Positions 1 through 5,583 of a stretch of DNA of 9,769 nt are shown piece after piece. How positions within the stretch are numbered: position 1 is the first letter of the stretch; each line of letters opens with the position of its first letter. The notes under the pieces are model-generated. The model saw only the letters and a program-made list of their open reading frames with translations. It searched no databases and was not told the origin of the DNA. The translations under genes were made by a program, and so were the position numbers. The stretch lies in assembly GCA_050251555.1 (NCBI GenBank), contig JBFWMN010000064.1:1-9769 (forward strand), in the 5' to 3' direction. This DNA comes from UBA2137 sp050251555 (lineage in GTDB: Bacteria; Pseudomonadota; Alphaproteobacteria; Micavibrionales; Micavibrionaceae).

Positions 1-6
1 TTTCAG

Positions 7-222
7 CTATTTGCCATCCATCACTTCAAGGGGCGTTTGAACCTTCACCGTTTCCGTTTCCAGATCCTTCGTGATCTCATAAGCCATCAACAGCGAAATA
101 TCGTACAAATGGGCTTTAAAATCGCGCTTGTTGCATGAAACATCGCGCAAACGCGACAATTTATCCTGTACGACAGGATGGTCGACAACATGCAATGATG
201 GAAATTGGGATTGAGAACTCAT
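7..222 (-). CDS. upp: Uracil phosphoribosyltransferase, N-terminal part only (stopped by in-frame TAG)
   Basis: UPRT converts uracil plus PRPP to UMP in pyrimidine salvage. The 71 visible residues match the family N-terminus: HVVDHPVVQDKLSRLRD (residues 11-27), then LLMAYEITKDLETETVKVQTPLE (split here as LLMAYEITKDL and ETETVKVQTPLE, about residues 44-66). The ATG is well supported by an AAGGGGAG ribosome site about 5 bases upstream. The reading frame ends at a TAG (positions 7-9) where a normal protein of about 208 residues would continue into GKKL..PILRAG; two more in-frame codons (Leu-Lys) follow before the window edge. The aligned spacing is undisturbed up to the stop, so this looks like a nonsense codon rather than a frameshift. 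The PRPP-binding loop and uracil site lie downstream, so a 71-residue product would be inactive. It could be a pseudogene, a sequence error or a readthrough site. Family assignment is firm; the state of the gene is not. Confidence 0.75.
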   Translation of the reverse strand: MSSQSQFPSLHVVDHPVVQDKLSRLRDVSCNKRDFKAHLYDISLLMAYEITKDLETETVKVQTPLEVMDGK

Positions 223-279
223 GAAAACTCCCCTTCGCTCCTCGTTTTCGTGGATTTGAAAAATTATGCAGGGGTAGTT

Positions 280-1044
280 TTAATCCTGATTGAGGTATTT
301 CTGCAAGGGGGAAGCCTCTTTTCTCATCAAAGCTTCCTCGGCGGAACGCGCACAAACCTGATCAAGGTCGGCGCGCATCTCTTCCAATAACGTGTTTAAT
401 TTCTCGCCGACAACGGGCTGGGCAATCAGACCGCTGACGCTGATCGCTTGGTTTGCCTGCTCCGGCTGAAGTTTAAGCCCCTTTTGCACGCGTTGCAAAA
501 AGCGCAATGCGCCGTTCTGATCGGTCAGTTTCAAAAAGGCGATAATATAATTTTCATTGTAGAGGTAAATATCATCGAAGCTGCGCATGCTTTCAAAAAT
601 TACGCGCATGATACGCTCCATAATATCTTCGCGCCCGATACCCAAATCATAGGCTGTTCGGTCAAGTCGGATCAGACAGATACAAAATTCCTTACCTGAA
701 CGGCGCAAACGCTCCATTTCACGCTCATAATCCAGATCCATACGTTCCAGCGAGACAATCACTGTTCCGCTGGCTTGTTTGATATCGTTATTTGTCGTCA
801 GTGAAAGCGAGGAATTCAATGTCGTGATGAACATTTCATATTCACGTAAGACGGATGCGGCATCCGCGTTATTCTTGATGAGCGAGGCCAGCCGCTCCCA
901 GTTTCGTCCCACATTCTGAAGAGATTCAAACCCTTCGGGCAGCATCAGCTCGTCTGCTGCAGAAATATGCTGGCCCGCTGCAATTTTCGCAACCTGCAAA
1001 CCGAGTGCGGATAAAAACGCATATTCACTGACTGATCTGGACAT
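280..1044 (-). CDS. Degenerate GGDEF-fold protein with intact-looking I-site
   Basis: A 254-residue soluble protein with no signal peptide or membrane segment. Residues 1-95 are mostly helical and unrecognised. Residues about 98-235 follow the diguanylate cyclase fold: an E-R-E-ERLRR helix (about 107-115), a strand CICLIRLD ending in Asp128 at the usual metal position, a long helix, then RSFD (154-157), five residues, and NENYI (163-167) where active enzymes have GGDEF. The catalytic signature is therefore absent, so c-di-GMP synthesis is not expected. The RxxD inhibitory-site motif is kept at its canonical five-residue distance, which in proteins such as PelD and PopA allows c-di-GMP binding. 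An effector or regulatory role is inferred. The start is ATG with AGGG 9-10 bases upstream, and a good promoter lies in the 88-bp gap before it. Downstream neighbour upp is on the same strand, 57 bp away. Confidence 0.6.
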   Translation of the reverse strand: MSRSVSEYAFLSALGLQVAKIAAGQHISAADELMLPEGFESLQNVGRNWERLASLIKNNADAASVLREYEMFITTLNSSLSLTTNNDIKQASGTVIVSLERMDLDYEREMERLRRSGKEFCICLIRLDRTAYDLGIGREDIMERIMRVIFESMRSFDDIYLYNENYIIAFLKLTDQNGALRFLQRVQKGLKLQPEQANQAISVSGLIAQPVVGEKLNTLLEEMRADLDQVCARSAEEALMRKEASPLQKYLNQD

Positions 1045-1081
1045 GATGAAAACCCTGCTTGATACCCCGCATTGTCTCTAA

Positions 1082-1111
1082 ATTATATATCAAAAACAAT
1101 AAGAAAGTCTA
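1082..1111 (-). promoter_or_regulatory. Candidate sigma70-type promoter of the degenerate GGDEF gene
   Basis: Read on the minus strand: -35 TAGACT (1111-1106), an 18-base spacer, and a perfect -10 TATAAT (1087-1082). The predicted start is near 1075, giving a leader of about 30 bases before the ATG at 1044. It sits in the 88-bp gap between the tgt stop and this gene, the most AT-rich stretch nearby. No terminator for tgt is visible in the same gap. Confidence 0.5.
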
Positions 1112-1132
1112 AAGCATGAACAAGCGGCGACG

Positions 1133-2389
1133 TTAATCGACCAGCCATTCTTTCTGAAGCTCATCCAATGTCCCGTCTTTGATGGCTTTGCGGATTTCGG
1201 CCATCAGATGGGCCATCACAGCCAGATTATGCTGGGCAACAATCTGCCCGCCAAGCGTTTCACCCGCTTTAAAAAGGTGATGGAGATAGGATTTGGAATA
1301 TAAAGAAGAGCTGGAAACACCCAGCTCAGGCCATAGCGGCGTATCGTCTTTTGCGTATTTGGCATTACGTAAGTTGAGGCGCTCACCTGGTGCGCCCTTC
1401 ATCAAGGCCCAGCCATGGCGGGCTATACGTGTCGGGGACACGCAATCAAACGTATCAATACCAAGGCGCACACACTCAAAAATGTCGCGGAATGTACCGA
1501 TTCCCAGCAAATGCACGGGGCGGTCTTGCGCAATATGCGGCATGCACCACGAAACAATCTCGAAAAACTGGTCGAAGTTTCCGCCGAATGTGCCACCGAT
1601 TGCCGTGCCGAAGAACGGACGCGAGGCTGTAAACGCCGAACTTTCTTCGCGTAAATTGCGGTAAACACCACCTTGCACAACACCATAAATGGCTTGCGTC
1701 CCGTCATGCATGCGTTCAAATGCTTTGAGCGAGCGATCTCCCCAGCGATGCGACATATGCATGGATTTTTCAGTGTAATCTTCCGAAACATGCATCGCCG
1801 TGCATTCATCAAGCTGCACAACAAAGTCAGGGCCAAGTTTACGCTGAATATCAATGGCACCCTCAGGCGACAGAAACAGCTTTGAACCGTCTTTATAGGA
1901 GCGGAAATGCGCCCCCTCTTCCGTGATTTTATTCAGGGATTTTGAGCGCTTGGAATTGTAGTTGCGCCCTTTAATCTCATCGGCATTTGTGCCCTCACCC
2001 ATCGAATAGATTTGAAATCCGCCGCTATCGGTCAGAATCGGGCCATCCCAGCCCATAAATTTATGCAGACCACCCTGTTCAGCGATAAGGTCTGCGCCGG
2101 GTTGAATCATCAGATGGTAAGTGTTTGCCAGAATGAACTGTGTCCCCGTTTCCTTCACCTGCGGCGGGGTAAGACCTTTCACGGCGGCTTTGGTACCGCA
2201 AACGATAAAGTTCGGCGTATCGACGTTCCCGTGAGGCGTTTTCAGCGTGCCTAAACGCGCCCTTGAGGATGGGTCTTTATAATGAACATCAAAAGCGAAG
2301 TTCGGGTAGGTAATGGCATCAGCAGACGAAAACAGCGCCGTTTCGGGCGCTGCATTATCCACATGCGAATTTGAAGGTTTTTGGGCCAT
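1133..2389 (-). CDS. tgt: tRNA-guanine transglycosylase, chlamydial-like, zinc cysteines missing
   Basis: Exchanges guanine 34 of GUN-anticodon tRNAs for a queuosine precursor (preQ1) or for queuine. Numbered from a GTG three codons upstream (2398), visible landmarks are LTDSGGFQ with catalytic Asp124, DECT with Asp197, VQGG (241-244), the nucleophile Asp318 in GIDTFDCVSPTR, and LNLRNAKY. Three oddities stand out. About 20 extra residues (roughly 133-156) follow DSGGFQIYS. The pocket loop reads GGTFGGN where E. coli has GGLAVGE. The CxCxxC zinc ligands are replaced by L-G-V-S-S-S (359-364), although the partner His390 remains. The insert and pocket resemble the chlamydial enzyme as I remember it, which points to queuine as substrate. 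I prefer the ATG at 2389 because the GTG lies inside a candidate -10 box. No queA or preQ1 riboswitch is adjacent. The family is certain; the substrate is inference. Confidence 0.93.
   Translation of the reverse strand: MAQKPSNSHVDNAAPETALFSSADAITYPNFAFDVHYKDPSSRARLGTLKTPHGNVDTPNFIVCGTKAAVKGLTPPQVKETGTQFILANTYHLMIQPGADLIAEQGGLHKFMGWDGPILTDSGGFQIYSMGEGTNADEIKGRNYNSKRSKSLNKITEEGAHFRSYKDGSKLFLSPEGAIDIQRKLGPDFVVQLDECTAMHVSEDYTEKSMHMSHRWGDRSLKAFERMHDGTQAIYGVVQGGVYRNLREESSAFTASRPFFGTAIGGTFGGNFDQFFEIVSWCMPHIAQDRPVHLLGIGTFRDIFECVRLGIDTFDCVSPTRIARHGWALMKGAPGERLNLRNAKYAKDDTPLWPELGVSSSSLYSKSYLHHLFKAGETLGGQIVAQHNLAVMAHLMAEIRKAIKDGTLDELQKEWLVD
2355..2363 (+). promoter_or_regulatory. DnaA-box match TTATCCACA in the tgt 5' coding region
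   Basis: Perfect match to the high-affinity DnaA 9-mer. It lies in the poorly conserved N-terminal extension of tgt (codons for HVDNA), so protein sequence does not obviously force it. A second match in the same orientation begins 44 bp away at 2399. Binding is inferred. Confidence 0.35.
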
Positions 2390-2397
2390 TTTTACCA

Positions 2398-2403
2398 CTT
2401 ATA
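2398..2403 (-). promoter_or_regulatory. Candidate -10 element for tgt (possibly leaderless)
   Basis: TATAAG lies 8 bases upstream of the ATG at 2389, with no clear -35 (a T-run occupies that position) and no convincing Shine-Dalgarno sequence. A start 6-8 bases downstream of this box would fall at or next to the ATG. tgt needs its own promoter because a strong terminator separates it from rpmB. This is a weak call. Confidence 0.25.
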
Positions 2404-2407
2404 CACA
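2399..2407 (+). promoter_or_regulatory. DnaA-box match TTATACACA overlapping the tgt -10 region
   Basis: Matches TTATNCACA and is identical to the E. coli oriC R2 box. It lies outside coding sequence, between rpmB and tgt. On the opposite strand the same bases supply the candidate -10 TATAAG (2403-2398) for tgt, so a protein bound here would block that promoter. Binding is inferred. Confidence 0.35.
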
Positions 2408-2420
2408 ACGTCGCGGATAT

Positions 2421-2450
2421 AAAAAAGGCCCGCTTGGCAGGCCGTTTTTT
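2421..2450 (-). terminator. Rho-independent terminator of rpmB
   Basis: On the minus strand GGCCTGC-CAA-GCGGGCC forms a 7-bp stem (one G-U pair) with a 3-base loop, followed directly by TTTTTT. It begins 14 bases after the rpmB stop. The plus strand also carries a T-run after the stem (2445-2450), so it may stop transcription both ways. Confidence 0.88.
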
Positions 2451-2457
2451 GTATTCT

Positions 2458-2745
2458 TTAAGCGGCTGCCTGCGCCTTTTTCATTTGCGCCTTCAAGGGG
2501 CGAAGCGCGGCATCTAGTTTTTCAACTGATGTACCCAGAACGTAAGCATCCAGACCACCTTTGTGATCAATGGTACGCAAGCCCGCAGCAGAAATACGCA
2601 GCGTTACGGAACGCTTCAGCAATTCGCTGTAAAGGGTTGTATCTTGAACATTGGGCAAAAAGCGGCGGCGCGTCTTATTTTGCGCGTGGCTCACATTATT
2701 GCCTGACATCGGGCCTTTGCCGGTAACTACACAACGACGTGACAT
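2458..2745 (-). CDS. rpmB: 50S ribosomal protein L28
   Basis: Large-subunit ribosomal protein, 95 residues, which is normal for the longer proteobacterial form. The N-terminus MSRRCVVTGKGPMSGNNVSH, the basic stretch NKTRRRFLPN and the later SAAGLRTIDHKGGLDAY are diagnostic. Only one cysteine is present, so this is the zinc-free type. The ATG has AAGGAT 8 bases upstream. It is transcribed alone, with its own near-consensus promoter upstream and an intrinsic terminator immediately downstream, as expected for a highly expressed gene. The rpmG partner that often accompanies L28 is not in this window. Confidence 0.97.
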   Translation of the reverse strand: MSRRCVVTGKGPMSGNNVSHAQNKTRRRFLPNVQDTTLYSELLKRSVTLRISAAGLRTIDHKGGLDAYVLGTSVEKLDAALRPLKAQMKKAQAAA

Positions 2746-2798
2746 GGGAAAATCCTTATTCTTAACCTTGTCTTTTACAAAAAAATTCGATGTGGAGT

Positions 2799-2826
2799 GT
2801 TACACGATCCGGACAAGCACTGTCAA
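2799..2826 (-). promoter_or_regulatory. Strong sigma70-type promoter of rpmB
   Basis: On the minus strand: perfect -35 TTGACA (2826-2821), a 16-base spacer, and -10 TGTAAC (2804-2799; 4 of 6). The predicted start near 2792 gives a leader of about 46 bases. The -35 begins four bases beyond the stop codon of the upstream membrane-protein gene. Confidence 0.6.
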
Positions 2827-2829
2827 GCG

Positions 2830-3873
2830 CTATATCACATCAAATGTACGAACAAGGAAAATGGCGGAAAATAAGGTCACGCCGATCAGAAGAAGGTGCA
2901 ATGTGAAGAGCATATATTCAACGCGCTTCAAGGCCTCCGGCTCAAATTTCGCGCTGGCTTGATTGGGGCCGAACCATGGCAGTTTGATCGCGACATCCTC
3001 GATATCGCGCCGTGTCCCGCCAAATGTGACTTTCAGCGCATAAGCTGCTGCCGCTAAAGCTGCCCCGCCTTCCAGATAGGAAGGACGATTCTTGAAATCC
3101 AGTAAGCCTTGTACGGCACGCCCTATACTGGCTGTAGGAACAAGAAATGCCGAGAGAACAACCAAAAAAGCACTTATTGTGCCGCTGACAAGACCGATTA
3201 CGCGCTGAAGAAGCCCTGTCAGGGTCTCAAATCCACCGCCATGCCCTGCTCGCCCGTATAGCCAACTGGCGGCGGCAATGCCACTTGCGAGATAAAGAAG
3301 CGGTATACCGCCCGCCATATAGGCGACTGCCGGAATAACTGTCATACGCTCAAACGCGACAAGACATTGTTCGGCAACGATGCGTGCCGTGCCGTGCGCA
3401 TCCGATTTACTCAAATCCAGACGAAAAGTGCGCGCCGCCATAAAAAAGCTTTTGGGATCGGACTTGCCTGTCAGGCTTTTCCGCATGAAAAAGATCAGCA
3501 ACATCACCGTGCCGCTGGACAGACATGCCAGTAAGGACACAAAATCGACGATAAAATAGGCAGGATAGGCAAATTTAAGACCAAACAGGCTCATCCCTAC
3601 AATAAAAGAAACAAGCACAATCAAAAGCGTCAAAAGACCGCCGCGAAAGGCCAGAGAGCCGCTTGAACGCTCAGGATTGAAGGATTTTTCTGCCATGCGC
3701 GCAAAAATCTTCTCAATCAGCATCCAGAACAGTGGCACGGCACGCGATTTGAAGGGCCCGAAAAACAGCCCGCCAAGCAGTGCGACACTTAAAGCGAGGA
3801 CGGCAAGCACCATGCGCTCAGGAAAATATTGTGTAATATCAGTAAGATATATAGCCCATTGCAATTTCAACAT
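2830..3873 (-). CDS. Divergent CobD/CbiB-superfamily membrane protein
   Basis: A 347-residue inner-membrane protein with hydrophobic segments at roughly 21-40, 78-98, 106-130, 178-205, 222-250 and 318-341. The ordering of segments and scattered matches follow CobD/CbiB, which makes adenosylcobinamide phosphate in B12 synthesis: a PLFW.L.E..F.R block (47-59), DAHGTARIVAE (158-168), a GG-P---Y block (188-194), YLEGGAALAAAAYAL (266-280) where CobD has SPNAGWPEAA..GAL, and LPWFGP (298-303). The usual functional signatures are missing: no GDP..PHPV near the N-terminus, no ESLAENLSDG, no Y.A.NT.DSM. A B12 role is therefore doubtful, and the AmpE branch of the superfamily is an alternative. No cobalamin genes are nearby. 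The start is the only ATG in frame before an upstream stop, with a weak ribosome site. The stop is TAG. Family assignment is moderate; function is unknown. Confidence 0.55.
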   Translation of the reverse strand: MLKLQWAIYLTDITQYFPERMVLAVLALSVALLGGLFFGPFKSRAVPLFWMLIEKIFARMAEKSFNPERSSGSLAFRGGLLTLLIVLVSFIVGMSLFGLKFAYPAYFIVDFVSLLACLSSGTVMLLIFFMRKSLTGKSDPKSFFMAARTFRLDLSKSDAHGTARIVAEQCLVAFERMTVIPAVAYMAGGIPLLYLASGIAAASWLYGRAGHGGGFETLTGLLQRVIGLVSGTISAFLVVLSAFLVPTASIGRAVQGLLDFKNRPSYLEGGAALAAAAYALKVTFGGTRRDIEDVAIKLPWFGPNQASAKFEPEALKRVEYMLFTLHLLLIGVTLFSAIFLVRTFDVI

Positions 3874-4039
3874 GGAACAAAGTCTACCATAGGCGCGTTA
3901 ACGGCGGGAAGCACATACGGACGTAATACCCACCGCATTTTAACTCTTTCTTATATTGCACATGCAAAAATAGTCGGGAGGGATTATAATAGGAGTCGCG
4001 AGGGAACGTGACGACAATGATAAGGGGCATATAAAAGCC
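3874..4039. promoter_or_regulatory. Divergent promoter region between the CobD-like gene and phaZ
   Basis: A 166-bp gap with no gene. For phaZ it holds a perfect -10 TATAAT (3985-3990), which would give a leader of about 43 bases and an AAGGGG ribosome site (4022-4027), rather far (12 bases) from the ATG. No good -35 is present at the right distance, which suggests an activator. For the CobD-like gene only a weak pair is visible (TTGCAT, 19 bases, TAAAAT; 3967-3937). The TTGCACATGCAA dyad lies between the two start regions. Confidence 0.45.
3956..3967. repeat. Inverted repeat TTGCA-CA-TGCAA, candidate operator
   Basis: Perfect 5-bp arms around a 2-bp centre, ending 17 bases before the phaZ -10 box, so it covers the -35 position, and also close to the divergent gene's start region. 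PHA-cycle repressors of the PhaR family bind TGC/GCA-containing dyads in other Proteobacteria; a link here is inference. The arms are short enough to occur by chance. Confidence 0.35.
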
Positions 4040-5479
4040 ATGCTGTACCAGCTATACGATCTGCAACATATGTTGCTCACACCTGCACGTTTTGGGGCAG
4101 AAATGACCAAAATGGCTCTGCGCAACCCCTTCAATCCCCTGACTTACACGGCTGCTGGACGCACCGTTGCAGCGGCCTCCGAGCTTTTCGAACGTGTCAC
4201 GCGCCATTTCGGCAAACCTGAATTCGGCCTGGATACAACGACGATTGACGGGCAAGAGATTAAAATTGAAGAAGAAATTATTGCAAGAAAGCCCTTTTGT
4301 AACCTTCTTCACTTTAAGCGCCACACCAAACGCAATGACCCACAGGTTCTGATCGTCGCACCAATGTCAGGCCACCATGCCACTCTTTTGCGCGGCACGG
4401 TTAAAGCCCTCCTGCCCCATCACGATGTCTATATCACCGATTGGATCGATGCGCGTCAGGTCCCTTTAAAGGAAGGCCGCTTTAATCTTGATGATTACAT
4501 TCATTATATCCGCCAGTTTATCTCGCTTTTAGGACCAAAAACACATCTGATCGCCGTGTGCCAGCCTGCCGTACCGACACTGGCTGCTGTCTCGCTGATG
4601 GCTTCGGATAATGACCCCAATCAACCGCTTTCCATGACATTGATGGGTGGTCCGATTGATACGCGCATTTCCAAGACAGAGGTAACAAAACTGGCTGAAG
4701 ACAGACCGTTAAGTTGGTTTGAAAACTCTGTGATTGAACAAGTCCCCTTCTATTATCCGGGCGGCTTCCGTCAGGTTTACCCAGGTTTTCTGCAGCTGGG
4801 CGGCTTTATGTCGATGAATCTGGATCGTCACGTTGATTCTCACCTGCAATTCTTCCAGCATCTCGTGAATGGTGACGGCTCATCTGCCGAATCTCACCGC
4901 AAATTCTATGACGAGTATCTAGCTGTCATGGATATGACGAAGGAATTTTACCTGCAAACGGTCGATATCGTCTTTCAGCGTCACGATCTCCCGCGCGGCA
5001 AGATGAAATGGCGCGATCCGATGACCAATGAGCTGCAGGATGTGCGCCCGCAAGACATCAAAAAGACCGCCCTTTTGACCATTGAGGGTGAAAAGGACGA
5101 TATATCGGCACGCGGACAAACCACGGCGGCGCATGATTTATGCTATAACCTGCCGCAATCCAAGCAATACCACCATTTCCAGCTTGAAGTCGGACATTAC
5201 GGTATCTTTAACGGTCGTCGCTGGAGAACCGAAATTATGCCACGCCTGCGCCACTTCTTCCGTGAGATGGACCCGGGCAAAGACCCCATCCCCGCAAGCG
5301 ATCTTGAGAAAGTGCCCGATATGAAGGCGGCGCGCTATGACCGCGAGCTGCACGGCATTGCTGCTGTCAGACGCTGGCTCAAAGAAAAAGAGCGTGAGGA
5401 AAAGGCACAAAAAGCCGCAGAAAACGCCAGTGATCACAGCGGCGTCTTTTCGGCGATGATGGGCGGCGAAGTCTCTTAA
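4040..5479 (+). CDS. phaZ: Intracellular polyhydroxybutyrate depolymerase
   Basis: Hydrolyses stored PHB granules in the cytoplasm to 3-hydroxybutyrate oligomers. The alpha/beta-hydrolase core spans about residues 70-410. In place of the Ser lipase box it has AVCQPAVP with nucleophile Cys174, as in Ralstonia PhaZa1. The presumed triad is completed by Asp353 or Asp354 (EGEKDD) and His386 (EVGHYGIF). Other family marks are VLIVAPMSGHHATLLRGTV (102-120), YITDWIDARQVP (131-142) and FYYPGGFRQVYPGFLQ (237-252). The 479 residues exceed the usual 400-430 or so, because of a charged C-terminal tail (about 415-479) with a K/E-rich helix at 446-462. There is no signal peptide, consistent with an intracellular enzyme. 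It is first in a plus-strand run with a patatin-like hydrolase and a metallopeptidase. No phaC, phaP or phaR is in the window. Confidence 0.92.
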   Translation: MLYQLYDLQHMLLTPARFGAEMTKMALRNPFNPLTYTAAGRTVAAASELFERVTRHFGKPEFGLDTTTIDGQEIKIEEEIIARKPFCNLLHFKRHTKRNDPQVLIVAPMSGHHATLLRGTVKALLPHHDVYITDWIDARQVPLKEGRFNLDDYIHYIRQFISLLGPKTHLIAVCQPAVPTLAAVSLMASDNDPNQPLSMTLMGGPIDTRISKTEVTKLAEDRPLSWFENSVIEQVPFYYPGGFRQVYPGFLQLGGFMSMNLDRHVDSHLQFFQHLVNGDGSSAESHRKFYDEYLAVMDMTKEFYLQTVDIVFQRHDLPRGKMKWRDPMTNELQDVRPQDIKKTALLTIEGEKDDISARGQTTAAHDLCYNLPQSKQYHHFQLEVGHYGIFNGRRWRTEIMPRLRHFFREMDPGKDPIPASDLEKVPDMKAARYDRELHGIAAVRRWLKEKEREEKAQKAAENASDHSGVFSAMMGGEVS

Positions 5480-5489
5480 ACATCCACAT

Positions 5490-5503
5490 AAGACATATGT
5501 CTT
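5490..5503. repeat. 14-bp perfect palindrome after phaZ
   Basis: AAGACATATGTCTT, starting 10 bases after the phaZ stop and followed by TT. As RNA it gives only a 5-bp, AT-rich stem with an AUAU loop, too weak for a convincing terminator. A protein-binding site is possible. Confidence 0.3.
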
Positions 5504-5532
5504 TTGCTGCACTGCGCATAGCTTTACGAGGG

Positions 5533-5583
5533 CTGTTCGTGGCACGCTCATCTTGTGAAAAAGCTATTTGGCACCACGAACAG
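5533..5583. repeat. 10-bp inverted repeat enclosing the patatin start codon
   Basis: CTGTTCGTGG (5533-5542) and CCACGAACAG (5574-5583) are exact reverse complements separated by 31 bases. The GTG start at 5555 sits in the loop, and smaller pairings (GCT/AGC, CTT/AAG) are possible inside it. No Shine-Dalgarno sequence is visible close to the GTG. Folding of the mRNA here could limit initiation; alternatively the arms could be a DNA operator. Confidence 0.4.

Noticed and set aside
223..249. GAAAAC/GTTTTC inverted repeat around the upp ribosome site
   Set aside because: Six AT-rich base pairs with a 15-base loop are weak and expected by chance.
1423..1860. 145-codon open frame on the minus strand inside tgt
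   Set aside because: Same-strand, out-of-frame shadow of tgt, which has clear catalytic motifs throughout this region; the shadow peptide has no recognisable domain.
2390..2457. preQ1 riboswitch upstream of tgt
   Set aside because: The gap is only 68 bp and is taken up by the rpmB terminator and a candidate promoter; no pseudoknot-like aptamer is visible.
2313..2726. 137-codon plus-strand open frame across the tgt start, the terminator and rpmB
   Set aside because: It runs antisense to rpmB, crosses its terminator and tgt's 5' end, and has no family resemblance.
3940..3954. CtrA-like site TTAA-N7-TTAT upstream of phaZ
   Set aside because: One mismatch to TTAA-N7-TTAA in an AT-rich gap is common by chance; no second site supports it.
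4017..4034. Five-codon open frame (ATG to TAA) in the phaZ leader
   Set aside because: Too short to judge, with no regulatory codons or flanking structure.
3874..4039. Possible replication origin, given divergent genes on both sides and DnaA boxes in the window
   Set aside because: The DnaA boxes are not in this gap but 1.5 and 3.4 kb away. Two sampled lines, one on each side of the gap, both showed C exceeding G on the plus strand, so no skew switch was seen. A full skew plot would settle it.
5138..5551. 137-codon minus-strand open frame over the end of phaZ
   Set aside because: Antisense shadow of phaZ with no ribosome site and no recognisable features.
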